Shown piece after piece: positions 28,523-37,746 of a stretch of 64,000 nucleotides of DNA (within the stretch, counting starts at the first letter, position 1; each line of letters starts with the position of its first letter). The notes under the pieces are model-generated. The model saw nothing but the letters and a program-made list of their open reading frames with translations. It was not told the origin of the DNA and ran no database searches. The position numbers were made by a program, and so were the translations under genes. The stretch covers positions 1,302,001 through 1,366,000 of the forward strand of contig NZ_CP080437.1 of NCBI RefSeq assembly GCF_021216655.1, written 5' to 3'. This DNA comes from Clavibacter michiganensis (GTDB taxonomy: Bacteria > Actinomycetota > Actinomycetes > Actinomycetales > Microbacteriaceae).

Positions 28523-29575
28523 CTAGGCGCTCTTCCTCTCGGCGGCCTGATCCTTCGCGGCGCCGCCCTTCTTCGTGGTGGTCTTCTTCGCGCTCGCCTT
28601 CTTCGCCGTCGACTTCTTCGCGCTCGCCTTCTTCTCGGTCGTCGACTCCGCGCCCGAGGACTTCGCCGTCGACTTCTTCGCGGCGCCCTTCGTCGCGGCG
28701 CTCGCCTCGGCCCCGCTCGCCTTCTCCTTGGCGGCCGTCCTCTTCGCCGGCGCCGCCTTCCCCTTCGCCCCGGATGCCCCGCCCCGGCTCCGCTCGATGC
28801 TCCGCTTCAGCGCGTCCATGAGGTCGAGCACCTCGCCGCCCTCGCCCTCGTCGTCGTCCGCGTCGCCCTCCCCGAACGTCGCATCGGTGTCGAGCGAGTC
28901 GCCCTGCGCGAGCTTCGCGTCGATGAGGGTCTTGAGCTGCTCCTGGTACTCGTCGCCGAACTTCGACGGGTCGAAGTCCTCCGCGAAGCCCTCGACGAGC
29001 TGCGCCGACATCTTCAGCTCCCGCGGCGAGACCTTGGGCGCGGCGTCGAGCGACGGGAAGTCGGCCTCGCGCACCTCGTCGTCCCAGAGGAGCGTCTGCA
29101 GCATGAGCACGTCGCCGCGCACGCGGAGCGCCGCGAGCCGGGTCCGCTGGCGGAGGGTCACGTGCACGATCGCCGTGCGGTCGGTCTCCTGCAGCGTGCG
29201 ACGCAGGAGCGCGTACGACTTGGGGCTCGACGAGTCGGGCTCGAGGAAGTAGCTGCGGTCGAGCATCACCGGGTCGATCTGGTCGCTCGGCACGAACTCG
29301 ACGACGTCGATCTCGCGGCTCTTCTCCTCGGGGAGGCTCGAGAGGTCCTCCTCGGTGATCACCACGGTGCGGTCGCCGTCGTCGAACGCCTTGTCGATGT
29401 GGGCGTAGTCGACGACCTTGCCGCACACCTCGCAGCGCCGCTGGTACCGGATCCGCCCGCCGTCGGCGTCGTGCACCTGGTGCAGCGGCACGTCGTGGTC
29501 CTGCGTCGCGCTGTAGACCTTCACGGGCACGTTGACGAGGCCGAAGGTGACGGCGCCCTTCCAGATGGCTCTCAT
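28523..29575 (-). CDS. ku: Ku protein, non-homologous end joining
   Basis: A 350-residue bacterial Ku. The core begins MRAIWKGAVTFGLVNVPVKV and runs to about residue 255, with the conserved CEVCGKVV (residues 48-55) and PRELKMSAQLVEG near 183. It forms the homodimeric ring that holds DNA ends and recruits LigD. The tail (about residues 270-350) is a run of Ala/Lys/Thr/Ser repeats (AKKSTAKK-type), as in other actinobacterial Ku proteins with DNA-bridging basic tails. It is transcribed divergently from ligD with 36 bp between start codons, so both promoters must overlap. Confidence 0.97.
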   Translation of the reverse strand: MRAIWKGAVTFGLVNVPVKVYSATQDHDVPLHQVHDADGGRIRYQRRCEVCGKVVDYAHIDKAFDDGDRTVVITEEDLSSLPEEKSREIDVVEFVPSDQIDPVMLDRSYFLEPDSSSPKSYALLRRTLQETDRTAIVHVTLRQRTRLAALRVRGDVLMLQTLLWDDEVREADFPSLDAAPKVSPRELKMSAQLVEGFAEDFDPSKFGDEYQEQLKTLIDAKLAQGDSLDTDATFGEGDADDDEGEGGEVLDLMDALKRSIERSRGGASGAKGKAAPAKRTAAKEKASGAEASAATKGAAKKSTAKSSGAESTTEKKASAKKSTAKKASAKKTTTKKGGAAKDQAAERKSA

Positions 29576-29611
29576 GGATCCAGTGAACACCGGCAGGGCC
29601 ATGCTGGAGCG

Positions 29612-32131
29612 ATGGCGGGCGCGAAGCAGCAGGTGGAGGTCGACGGGCACCGGATCGCGCTCACGAACCTCGACAAGGTGCTGTACCCGGCGACCGGCAC
29701 GACCAAGGGCGACGTCATCGCCTACTACGCGGCCATCGCGCCGCACATGCTGCCGCACCTCCGCGACCGGCCCGTGACCCGCAAGCGCTGGGTCGACGGC
29801 GTGGGCACCGACGAGGCGCCGGGGAAGATGTTCTTCCAGAAGGACCTCGACGCGCACACGCCGGAGTGGGTGCAGCGGCGGGCGATCCAGCACAGGGACC
29901 ACGCGAACGACTACCCGCTCGTCGGGGACGTCGCGACGCTCACCTGGCTCGGGCAGATCGCGGCGCTCGAGCTGCACGTGCCGCAGTGGCGGTTCGGCCG
30001 CACGGGCGACGAGCGGCGCCCCGACCGGCTCGTGCTGGACCTCGACCCGGGCCCGGGCGCCGGCCTCCCCGAGTGCGTGGAGGTCGCGAAGGCCGCACGG
30101 GCGATCCTCCGCGACATGGGCCTCGAGCCGTACCCCGTGACGAGCGGGTCCAAGGGCATCCACCTCTACGCCGCGCTCGACGGCAGCCACGACGCCTCTC
30201 GCGTCTCCGAGGTCGCGCACGAGCTGGCCCGCGCCCTCGAGGCCGACCACCCCGATCTCGTCGTGAGCGACATGAAGAAGGCGCTGCGCGAGGGCAAGGT
30301 GCTCGTCGACTGGAGCCAGAACAACCCGAACAAGACGACCGTCGCGCCCTACTCGCTGCGCGGCCGCTCCCGGCCGACCGTCGCGGTGCCGCGCACCTGG
30401 CGGGAGCTGTCGTCGCCGACGCTCCGGCACCTGGAGCTGGACGAGGTGATCGCGCGGATGCGCAGGCGCGCGGATCCGCTCGCCCCCGTCGAGGAGGGCC
30501 ACCGCGAGAGCCTGGAGCCGACGCGGGAGCGGCTCGCGGGCTTCGCGCGGAAGGAGCCCGCCGCCGACGCGGACGGCGCCGACGACCGGCTCGCGACCTA
30601 CCGGTCCAAGCGCGACGCCGCGAAGACCAGCGAGCCGGTGCCCGCGGAGTCCCCCGCGCCCTCGGAGGGCAGCTCCTTCGTGATCCAGGAGCACCACGCC
30701 CGCGCGCTGCACTGGGACTTCCGGCTCGAGCACGACGGCGTGCTCGTGAGCTGGGCCCTCCCCAAGGGCGTGCCCACCGAGCACGGCACGAACCACCTCG
30801 CGGTGCAGACCGAGGACCACCCGCTCGAGTACGGATCCTTCGAGGGCACGATCCCCGCGGGCGAGTACGGCGGCGGCGAGGTCACGATCTGGGACGCGGG
30901 CACCTTCGAGCTGGAGAAGTGGCGTGACGGCAAGGAGGTCATCGCGACGCTGCACGGCCGCGGCGACGGCACCGGCATCGACGGGCCGCGACGGTACGCG
31001 CTCATCCACACGGGCGGGCACGGCAAGGCCGACGCGAACTGGCTCATCCACCTGATGGAGCCGGCGGACGCGCCCGCGACGGCGCGCGCGAAGCCGGCAC
31101 GGCCCGCGGCGCTCGAGAAGGCAGGCGGACGCACGCGCGTCGGCGCCCGCCGTCCCGGCGGATCCGCGTCCGCTCCCGCGCCCATGCTCGCCACGGCCGC
31201 GACCGCCGCCGGCCTCGACCCCGACGAGGAGTGGGCGGTCGAGATGAAGTGGGACGGCTACCGCGCCATCGCCGTCGTCGCCAACGGCCGGGCGACCATC
31301 ACGAGCCGCAACGGCGTCGACCTCACGCCCGCCTTCCCCGAGCTCGCCGACCTGCCCGACTCCCTCGACGTCGACGCCGCCGTGCTCGACGGCGAGATCG
31401 TCGTCCTCGGATCCGGCGGCCGCCCCGACTTCGGCCTCCTGCAGACGCGCCTCGGCCTCACGGGCGAGAAGGAGATCGCGCGCGCCCGGAAGGCCGCGCC
31501 CGTGCACCTCATGCTCTTCGACGCGCTGGCGATCGGCGACCGCGTGCTCGTCGACGAGCCCTACCGGGAGCGCCGCGCCGCGCTGCTCGACGCCGTCCGC
31601 TCGCCGGGCCGCGGGCGGATCCAGGTCCCGCCCGCCTTCGACGGCGACCTCGACGGGGCGCTCGCCACCAGCCGGGAGCTCGGCCTCGAGGGCGTCGTCG
31701 CCAAGCGCGTCGACGCGCCCTACGAGTCGGGCCGCCGATCGAGCGCCTGGATCAAGATCAAGCACCACCGGGCGCAGGAGGTCGTGGTCGGGGGCTGGCG
31801 GCCCGGATCCGGCAGCCGGGCATCCGGCATCGGCTCGCTGCTGGTCGGCGTCCCCGGCCCCGACGGCCTGGAGTACGCGGGCCGCGTCGGCACGGGCTTC
31901 ACCGAGCGCGACCTCGCCGACGCGCTCCGCCGCTTCGGCCCGCTCGCGCGGAAGACGAGCCCGTTCGCGGACGTGCCCGCCGCCGACGCCCGCGACGCGC
32001 ACTGGATCACCCCGCGTCTCGTCGGCGAGGTCGAGTTCGCCGAGTGGACCTCGACGGGCCGCCTCCGCCAGGCGTCGTGGCGCGGCTGGCGGCACGACAA
32101 GTCACCCGACGAGGTCGTCCGCGAGGACTGA
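29612..32131 (+). CDS. ligD: ATP-dependent DNA ligase D, polymerase-phosphoesterase-ligase
   Basis: An 839-residue three-domain LigD in the mycobacterial order. Polymerase/primase domain: residues 1-300, with metal ligands D143 and D145 in VLDLDPGPG. 3'-phosphoesterase domain: from about 352 (FVIQEHHARALHWDFRLEHD) to 495, with His/Asp/Arg of the active site. Ligase domain: 523-839, nucleophile K546 in VEMKWDGYR, motif LDGEIVVL, GLEGVVAKR and WIKIK. It fills, trims and seals broken ends with Ku. ATG 29612 gives the family N-terminus; frames further upstream overlap ku on the other strand. Confidence 0.97.
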   Translation: MAGAKQQVEVDGHRIALTNLDKVLYPATGTTKGDVIAYYAAIAPHMLPHLRDRPVTRKRWVDGVGTDEAPGKMFFQKDLDAHTPEWVQRRAIQHRDHANDYPLVGDVATLTWLGQIAALELHVPQWRFGRTGDERRPDRLVLDLDPGPGAGLPECVEVAKAARAILRDMGLEPYPVTSGSKGIHLYAALDGSHDASRVSEVAHELARALEADHPDLVVSDMKKALREGKVLVDWSQNNPNKTTVAPYSLRGRSRPTVAVPRTWRELSSPTLRHLELDEVIARMRRRADPLAPVEEGHRESLEPTRERLAGFARKEPAADADGADDRLATYRSKRDAAKTSEPVPAESPAPSEGSSFVIQEHHARALHWDFRLEHDGVLVSWALPKGVPTEHGTNHLAVQTEDHPLEYGSFEGTIPAGEYGGGEVTIWDAGTFELEKWRDGKEVIATLHGRGDGTGIDGPRRYALIHTGGHGKADANWLIHLMEPADAPATARAKPARPAALEKAGGRTRVGARRPGGSASAPAPMLATAATAAGLDPDEEWAVEMKWDGYRAIAVVANGRATITSRNGVDLTPAFPELADLPDSLDVDAAVLDGEIVVLGSGGRPDFGLLQTRLGLTGEKEIARARKAAPVHLMLFDALAIGDRVLVDEPYRERRAALLDAVRSPGRGRIQVPPAFDGDLDGALATSRELGLEGVVAKRVDAPYESGRRSSAWIKIKHHRAQEVVVGGWRPGSGSRASGIGSLLVGVPGPDGLEYAGRVGTGFTERDLADALRRFGPLARKTSPFADVPAADARDAHWITPRLVGEVEFAEWTSTGRLRQASWRGWRHDKSPDEVVRED

Positions 32132-32221
32132 CGCCGTGGCAGGCGCAGGTGAGGCGGACCTTCCCATGCACGTTATGACCGCAACCGCGCCCATCCACGC
32201 GCGCCCGATACGCTCGGGGTC

Positions 32222-33100
32222 ATGAAGTTCGCCCACCTGCTCGCCGACGACGGCGTGACCCCCCGACTGGCCGCGATCGTCTCCGAGGGCGAGGCGCTCT
32301 TCCTCGACGAGGTGCTCGACGACTCCCCGCGCGACCTGCAGGACCTGATCGAGCGCGGCGACGACGAGATGGCCCGCGTGCGCGCCACCGTCGAGCGCGC
32401 CGTCGCGAGCCGCACCAGCACCACGCCGGTGGACGGCCTCACGCACGCCTCCGCGGTCCTCCGCCCGCCGGCCGTCTACGCCGTGGGCCTCAACTACTCC
32501 GCGCACGCCGAGGAGCTCAACATCACGAGCGCCTCCGCCCCCACGGTCTTCGCGCTCTGGCCCAACTCGCTCTCGGGCCACGAGGGCACCACGAGCTGGC
32601 CGCGCTCGCTCAGCGAGGAGGTCGACTACGAGGTCGAGCTCGGCGTCATCATCGGGAAGGCCGCCCGCGACGTGTCCGAGGCGGACGCCCTCGACCACGT
32701 CTTCGGCTACACGGTCGTCAACGACATCACGGCCCGCAACCTCCAGTTCTCGGAGCAGCAGTGGAGCCGCTGCAAGAGCTTCGACGGCTTCTCCCCCACG
32801 GGTCCCGTCGTCGTCACGCGCGACGAGGTGCCGGATCCGCAGGATCTCCGCATCACCACTGTCCTCGACGGCGAGACGGTGCAGGACGGCCGCACGAGCG
32901 GCATGGTCCGCACGGTCGCGCGCCTCGTCTCGTACCTCTCCACCTCCTCCACGCTGCAGCCCGGCACGCTCATCTCCACGGGCACGACGAGCGGCGCCGG
33001 CTACTCGCGCGACCCGCAGATCTTCCTCAAGGACGGCAGCACCGTCACGGTCTCGGTCGAGGGCATCGGCTCGCTCACGACGCACACGCGCATCCTCTGA
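32222..33100 (+). CDS. fumarylacetoacetate hydrolase-family protein
   Basis: A 292-residue FAH-family enzyme. The metal-binding core VDYEVELGVIIGKAARDVSE near residue 140 carries Glu ligands, and FGYTVVNDITARNLQ near 161 the Asp. AVGLNYSAHAEEL near 90 matches the lid entry of the family. Members hydrolyse, decarboxylate or isomerise 2-oxo acids; substrate not deducible. The ATG lies 7 nt after TACGCT (32209-32214), probably leaderless. A small acidic gene follows 28 bp downstream with its own -10. Confidence 0.93.
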   Translation: MKFAHLLADDGVTPRLAAIVSEGEALFLDEVLDDSPRDLQDLIERGDDEMARVRATVERAVASRTSTTPVDGLTHASAVLRPPAVYAVGLNYSAHAEELNITSASAPTVFALWPNSLSGHEGTTSWPRSLSEEVDYEVELGVIIGKAARDVSEADALDHVFGYTVVNDITARNLQFSEQQWSRCKSFDGFSPTGPVVVTRDEVPDPQDLRITTVLDGETVQDGRTSGMVRTVARLVSYLSTSSTLQPGTLISTGTTSGAGYSRDPQIFLKDGSTVTVSVEGIGSLTTHTRIL

Positions 33101-33128
33101 GTCGAGAGCCGCGCGTAGGGTCGATCGC

Positions 33129-33266
33129 ATGACCGACCAGCAGCAGGACCCGATCCACGACCACTCCATCCCGGAGGACGCCGACGTCTCCGCGCCCGAC
33201 GCCGTGGATCCCGAGACGGACGAGCTGCACGACGCCACCGGCCGTCGAGGCGAGAAGGACGCGTAG
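33129..33266 (+). CDS. small acidic protein, 45 residues
   Basis: A short frame starting MTDQQQDPIHDHSIPEDADV and rich in Asp and Glu. The ATG is placed 7 nt after TAGGGT (33116-33121), the same leaderless arrangement as nearby genes, which supports it as real. It resembles in composition the acidic small proteins at 58.4-59.6 kb. No domain is recognised; function unknown. Confidence 0.6.
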   Translation: MTDQQQDPIHDHSIPEDADVSAPDAVDPETDELHDATGRRGEKDA

Positions 33267-33309
33267 CCGCTCCCGGCCGACGCACGTGCGCCGCGTCTAG
33301 GCTCGATGC

Positions 33310-34236
33310 ATGATCAACCGTCTCCTCTTCCTCGCCGGCATCGGCACCGGATACGTCCTGGGCGCGCGCGCCGGGCGCAAGCGCTATGAGGGGATCGCGC
33401 GCACCTCGCGCTCCGTCTGGTCGAGCGAGCCCGTGCAGCGCGGCGTCCGCCAGGCGCAGACCGTGCTCGACGAGAAGGGCCCCGTCGTCGTCGAGCGCAC
33501 GGTCGAGACCGCCCGCGAGGTCGCGGACTTCGTCGGCCACGCCGTCCAGGGCGCCGCGGTCGCCGTCGGCCGCACGGCGCACACCGTGGGCGAGCGCATC
33601 GGCACCACCACGCAGGACGTCGCGGGCCGCGTCGGCAGCACCACGCAGGACATCGCGGGCCGGGTCGGCGACACCGCCAAGGACCTCGGCACCCGCACGG
33701 CCGACCAGACCAAGCACGTCGTCGACCGCGTGGGCCAGCAGGCCACAGAGGTCGGGCACCGCGTCGCCGAGACGGCCGAGGACGTGCGCGACCGCGTCGT
33801 CGAGACCGCCGAGGAGGCGCGCACGCGCGTCCAGGCCACGGCCGAGGACCTGCGCGAGCGCGGCGAGGAGGCCGGTCGCCGCGCCGTCTTCACCGCGGCC
33901 GAGGCGCGTGACGAGGCCCTCGCGTCGTTCGACGACGAGGACGAGACCGGTCCCGTGCCGATCCCCCGGGACGGCGCCCCCGACGAGGCACCCGCACCCG
34001 CGGAGCCCGTGGCCGCCGCTCCCGCTCCCGCTCCCGCTCCCGCTCCCGCGAAGCCGAAGGCCGCCGCCAAGAAGCCCGCGCCGAAGCCGAAGGCGGCCCC
34101 GAAGGCGTCCGACGCCCCGCACGTGCCGACGCCGGGCGACATCGCCGGATCCGTGCACCGCGAGGAGCCCGCTCACGCCCCCGCCGACGACGCGACCGGC
34201 ACCACCCCGGCCCGCACCTCCGGCGACGAGGCCTGA
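33310..34236 (+). CDS. anchored amphipathic-repeat (LEA-like) protein
   Basis: A 308-residue protein. Residues 1-20 (INRLLFLAGIGTGYVLGARA) are hydrophobic with a Gly-rich face, then Arg/Lys-rich, like YtxH-type stress proteins. Residues 80-200 are irregular 11-residue amphipathic repeats: GERIGTTTQDVAG, GRVGSTTQDIAG, GRVGDTAKDLG, ETAEDVRDRV, ETAEEARTRV, ATAEDLRERG. This resembles group 3 LEA or apolipoprotein-like helices. The rest is Ala/Pro/Lys-rich, with (AP)n from the cccgct hexamer repeats near 34020-34050. The ATG lies 6 nt after TAGGCT (33298-33303). Desiccation or membrane protection is inference. Confidence 0.75.
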   Translation: MINRLLFLAGIGTGYVLGARAGRKRYEGIARTSRSVWSSEPVQRGVRQAQTVLDEKGPVVVERTVETAREVADFVGHAVQGAAVAVGRTAHTVGERIGTTTQDVAGRVGSTTQDIAGRVGDTAKDLGTRTADQTKHVVDRVGQQATEVGHRVAETAEDVRDRVVETAEEARTRVQATAEDLRERGEEAGRRAVFTAAEARDEALASFDDEDETGPVPIPRDGAPDEAPAPAEPVAAAPAPAPAPAPAKPKAAAKKPAPKPKAAPKASDAPHVPTPGDIAGSVHREEPAHAPADDATGTTPARTSGDEA

Positions 34237-34260
34237 TCCCGAGCACGCCACCCCGCACGC

Positions 34261-34298
34261 GACAGCGCGCCGCAGCCCTCGGGCCGCGGCGCGCTGTC
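34261..34298. terminator. bidirectional terminator between LEA-like gene and aspartase
   Basis: Thirteen-base perfect stem, gacagcgcgccgc at 34261-34273 and gcggcgcgctgtc at 34286-34298, loop of 12. It lies between convergent stops at 34236 and 34314. Confidence 0.85.
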
Positions 34299-34313
34299 GT
34301 CGTCAGGGGCGGG

Positions 34314-35831
34314 TCAGTCGGCCTGGCCGCCCTCCTCCGCCGCGTGCGCCGCGAGCATCTCCGGCGTGATCACCGACATGGCGGCCGTCACGGGCTCGAG
34401 CCCGGAGAGCCGGTCGGGCGCGAGGATCTTCTCCACCTGCGTCCGCGTCATGAGCCCGGCCTCGACGACGAGGTCCGGGATCGACGCGCTCGTCATGAGC
34501 GCCGTCTTCGCGAGGCTGGACGACGCGGCGTAGCCGATGTACGGCGTGAGCGCCGTGACGACGCCGACCGACGACTCCACCTGCGCTGCGAGCCGCTCAG
34601 TGTTCGCCGTGATCCCGTCGATGCAGTTCACGCGCAGCGTCTTGGCCGCGTTCCGCAGCCAGCTCAGCGACTGCAGCAGCGAGTGCGCGATGACGGGCTC
34701 GAACGCGTTGAGCTGCAGCTGCCCGCCCTCGGCCGCCATGGTCACCGTCACGTCGGCGCCCGCGATGGAGAACGCGACCTGGTTGACGACCTCGGGGATC
34801 ACCGGGTTGACCTTGCCGGGCATGATGCTCGATCCCGCCTGGCGCGGCGGCAGGTTGATCTCGCCCAGCCCCGCCTGCGGCCCCGACGACAGCAGCCGCA
34901 GGTCGTTGCAGATCTTCGACAGCTTGATGGCGCTCCGCTTGAGCGTCGACGACAGCGTCATGAACACGCCCGCGTCGCTCGTCGCCTCGATGAGGTCGCT
35001 CGCGGTCACGAGCGTGTAGCCCGTGATGGCGCTGAGGTGACCGCGCACGGCGGCCGCGTAGTTCGGATCCGCCGTGATGCCCGTGCCGATGGCCGTCGCT
35101 CCGAGGTTGATCTCCGACAGCAGCGGCACGAGCTCGCCGAGCCGCGCGTGGTCCTCGCCGAGCGTGGTCGCGAAGCCGTGGAACTCCTGGCCGAGCGTCA
35201 TGGGCACGGCGTCCTGCAGCTGCGTGCGACCCACCTTGAGCACCTGCGAGAACTGCGCCCCCTTCGCGAGGAACGAGCGGCGCAGCAGGTCGAGCTCGTC
35301 GAGCGTCTGCAGCAGCGAGTGGATGAGGGCGACCTTTAGGGCGGTCGGGTACGTGTCGTTCGTCGACTGGCTGCGGTTCACGTCGTCGAGCGGGTGCATG
35401 TGCCGGTAGTCGCCGAGCGCGTGGCCGGCGCGCTCGAGGGCGCGGTTCGCGATGACCTCGTTGGTGTTCATGTTGGTGCTCGTGCCGGCGCCGCCCTGGA
35501 TCACGCCGACCACGAACTGGTCGTGCAGCTGCCCGGCGATGATCTCGGTGCAGACCTCGTCGATCTGCTTCGCCTTCCGCGCGTCCAGCACGCCGATCTG
35601 CACGTTGGCGCGGGCGGCGGCCTGCTTCACCTGCGCGAGCGCGACGACGAACTCCGGGTAGACGCTCAACGGCCGCAGGCTGATGGGGAAGTTCTCGAGC
35701 GCGCGCGCCGTGTGGATCCCCCAGTAGGCGTCGGCGGGGACGTCCATGCTCCCCAGGCTGTCGGTCTCGGTCCGGACGGGGTGGCCGTCCGGGGTCGGGA
35801 TGCGGTCGTCGTTCGGGCTGACAGGGGTCAC
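34314..35831 (-). CDS. aspA: aspartate ammonia-lyase
   Basis: A 505-residue fumarase/aspartase superfamily protein. The signature GSSIMPGKVNPVIPE near residue 343 is present, with TNMNTNEVIANRALE near 116, DVNRSQSTNDTYPTALK near 154 and VGRTQLQDAVPMTLGQEF near 205. The S-x-N-T-N and T-Q-L-Q-D-A-V motifs fit aspartase better than fumarase. It deaminates aspartate to fumarate reversibly. GTG 35831 follows atggagcc; the N-terminal 30 residues are a non-conserved extension, as is the Ala/Glu-rich end. Confidence 0.93.
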   Translation of the reverse strand: MTPVSPNDDRIPTPDGHPVRTETDSLGSMDVPADAYWGIHTARALENFPISLRPLSVYPEFVVALAQVKQAAARANVQIGVLDARKAKQIDEVCTEIIAGQLHDQFVVGVIQGGAGTSTNMNTNEVIANRALERAGHALGDYRHMHPLDDVNRSQSTNDTYPTALKVALIHSLLQTLDELDLLRRSFLAKGAQFSQVLKVGRTQLQDAVPMTLGQEFHGFATTLGEDHARLGELVPLLSEINLGATAIGTGITADPNYAAAVRGHLSAITGYTLVTASDLIEATSDAGVFMTLSSTLKRSAIKLSKICNDLRLLSSGPQAGLGEINLPPRQAGSSIMPGKVNPVIPEVVNQVAFSIAGADVTVTMAAEGGQLQLNAFEPVIAHSLLQSLSWLRNAAKTLRVNCIDGITANTERLAAQVESSVGVVTALTPYIGYAASSSLAKTALMTSASIPDLVVEAGLMTRTQVEKILAPDRLSGLEPVTAAMSVITPEMLAAHAAEEGGQAD

Positions 35832-35937
35832 GGTGCAGGCTCCATCGTCTCGTCGCTCGTGGCATGAGGATCCCTCGACCCTACTAGGGGCCCCGCGCCC
35901 CGCCGAGGCCGCCCGGGCCCGCGGATAGGCTCGTCGG

Positions 35938-36789
35938 ATGCGCCGCTTCCTCGGGATCGACCTCGCCTGGGCGGAGGGCACCGCGACCCGCCCGGCTCGC
36001 GAGACCGGGCTCGCGTGCATCGACGCGGCGGGCCGCGTGCTCGACCTCGCGACAGGCCGCGGCATCGACGAGGTGGTCGACTGGATCGCCCGCTGGGACG
36101 TCCCCGGAGCGGTCGCCGCGGTCGACGGCCCGCTCGTCGTCGCCAACGCCACGGGCAGCCGCCTCGCCGAGAAGGAAGTGGCGTCCCGCTACGGGCGCCT
36201 CGGGATCTCGGCCTACCCGTCGAACACGGGACGGCCCGCGCAGGGCGCGGTCGCGCTGCGGCGACGGCTGGAGGACGCGGGCTGGGAGTACGACGACGGA
36301 TCAGCTTCCGCGCGCGACGCGGACGCCCGCACGATGATCGAGTGCTACCCGTACACGACGCTCGTCGGCGCGCCCGAGCTCGGCTTCGACGCCATGAAGC
36401 CGCGGTACAAGCGCCTCGCTCCCCTGCTCGCGACGGCCGACCGCCGTCCCCATCGCGCGGCCGAGTTCCGAATGGTGCTCGACGCGGTCGCGGGGCTCGC
36501 GGACGCGGATCCGCCGCTCGACGTGTCGACGCACCCGCGCGCGGCCGCGCTCGTCGCCGACGGCCCCGCGATCGTGGAGCGGCAGCACAAGCACCTCGAG
36601 GACCTGCTCGACGGCCTGATCTGCGCGTGGACCGCCGCGTACTGGGCGCGCCACGGGCTCGCGCGGTCGCAGGTGCTCGGGGCGACGGATCCCGTGGTCG
36701 ACGAGCGCGGGCGCCGCGGCACGATCGTCGCGCCGGCCCGGCCGCACCAGCGCGCCCCAGGCGATCCGCTGCACGCGCCCGAGGCGTGA
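35938..36789 (+). CDS. DUF429 domain protein
   Basis: A 283-residue protein of the DUF429 family, a predicted RNase H-like nuclease fold: LGIDLAWAEG at residues 5-14 carries the first Asp, AAVDGPLVVANATGSR near 60 the second, and ERQHKHLEDLLDGLICAWTAAYW near residues 218-240 the third acidic segment. MIECYPYTTL near residue 132 is family-typical. Nuclease activity has not been shown for most members. The ATG is 6 nt after TAGGCT (35926-35931), probably leaderless. It is divergent from aspA. Confidence 0.88.
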   Translation: MRRFLGIDLAWAEGTATRPARETGLACIDAAGRVLDLATGRGIDEVVDWIARWDVPGAVAAVDGPLVVANATGSRLAEKEVASRYGRLGISAYPSNTGRPAQGAVALRRRLEDAGWEYDDGSASARDADARTMIECYPYTTLVGAPELGFDAMKPRYKRLAPLLATADRRPHRAAEFRMVLDAVAGLADADPPLDVSTHPRAAALVADGPAIVERQHKHLEDLLDGLICAWTAAYWARHGLARSQVLGATDPVVDERGRRGTIVAPARPHQRAPGDPLHAPEA

Positions 36790-36810
36790 CCTCGGAGGCG
36801 TGACGACGCG

Positions 36811-37557
36811 TCAGCCCCGGCGCAGCCCGAAGCGCAGCTGCAGCACGAGCAGCAGGTTCTTCACGAGCGTGTCGCTCGGGATCTTGGACTCGCCCTCGGT
36901 GCGGTCCATGAACACGATCGCCACCTCGGTGGGCCGCTCGGCGAGCTTCAGCGCGCGCTGCTTCATCTCGATCTGGAAGCCGTAGCCCGTCGTCGTGATG
37001 GTGGACGGCGTGATCCGCCGCAGCAGCTCCGTCTCGTAGAGGTTGAAGCCGCCCGTGTAGTCGGTGATCCGCGAGCCGAGGAACAGGCGCGTGTAGAGGT
37101 TGCCGCCGACGCTGAGGAACCGGCGCTTGAGGTCCCAGTCGGGGGTCGCGCCGCCGCGGATGTAGCGCGAGGCGACCACGAGGTCGGCGCCGCCGCGCAC
37201 GCGGCGCAGCATCTCCGTGATGTAGGAGGGGTCGTGCGAGAGGTCGGCGTCCATCTGCAGGATGTGGGTGGGCGGCTCGTCGGCCCCCAGCAGCCTCTCG
37301 AAGGCCCAGATGTACGCGGCGCCGAGGCCGGCCTTCTCCGCGCGGGTCTCGACGCGCACCCGGAAGGACTCGGTCTCGACGCTCGGCGCGATCGAGCGGG
37401 CGAGGTCCGCGGTGCCGTCGGGCGAGGAGTCGTCGACGATCATGGCCGTGATCCGGAAGTCGGGGTTCTCCGCCGCCATGGCCGCGAGGCGGGGCAGCAG
37501 CTCCCCGACGTTGCGCGCCTCCTCGTAGGTGGGGATCACGATCGTGAGACTGCTCAA
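36811..37557 (-). CDS. family 2 glycosyltransferase, polyprenyl-phosphate mannosyl/glucosyltransferase type
   Basis: A 248-residue GT-A enzyme like actinobacterial dolichol/polyprenol-phosphate mannose synthase. VIPTYEEARNVGELLPRL near residue 6, IVDDSSPDGTADLA near 40, and LQMDADLSHDPSYI near 95 (the DxD site) are present, followed by ASRYIRGGATPDWDLKRRFLS near 130. It moves a sugar from GDP/UDP-sugar to polyprenyl phosphate at the membrane. No C-terminal membrane domain is present. TTG 37557 is the best start, because later starts lose the first strand; its ribosome site is weak. The neighbouring divergent gtrA fits a lipid-linked sugar flippase. Confidence 0.88.
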   Translation of the reverse strand: MSSLTIVIPTYEEARNVGELLPRLAAMAAENPDFRITAMIVDDSSPDGTADLARSIAPSVETESFRVRVETRAEKAGLGAAYIWAFERLLGADEPPTHILQMDADLSHDPSYITEMLRRVRGGADLVVASRYIRGGATPDWDLKRRFLSVGGNLYTRLFLGSRITDYTGGFNLYETELLRRITPSTITTTGYGFQIEMKQRALKLAERPTEVAIVFMDRTEGESKIPSDTLVKNLLLVLQLRFGLRRG

Positions 37558-37667
37558 GCTGGTGGTTCCGTCTCCGAATCGGGGGATGACCCGGATCCGG
37601 GCCTCGTCGAGTCTAGCCAGCGACCGCCGAACGGACCGCGCGGGACGGCCGTCGCCCGTTATCTCCT

Positions 37668-37676
37668 TGTTACACT
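37668..37676 (+). promoter_or_regulatory. extended -10 promoter of gtrA-like gene
   Basis: TGTTACACT forms an extended -10 (TGn-TACACT) about 70 bases upstream of the GtrA start. It lies in an unusually AT-rich patch (gttatctccttgttacactt) of the intergenic region. No clear -35 is needed for an extended -10. Confidence 0.55.
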
Positions 37677-37746
37677 TCGTGAGGCCCGGCGTCCTGACGC
37701 CGTCCGTACCCGCCGAACCGTCCGGCGACCGCCCGGGAGGATCAGC

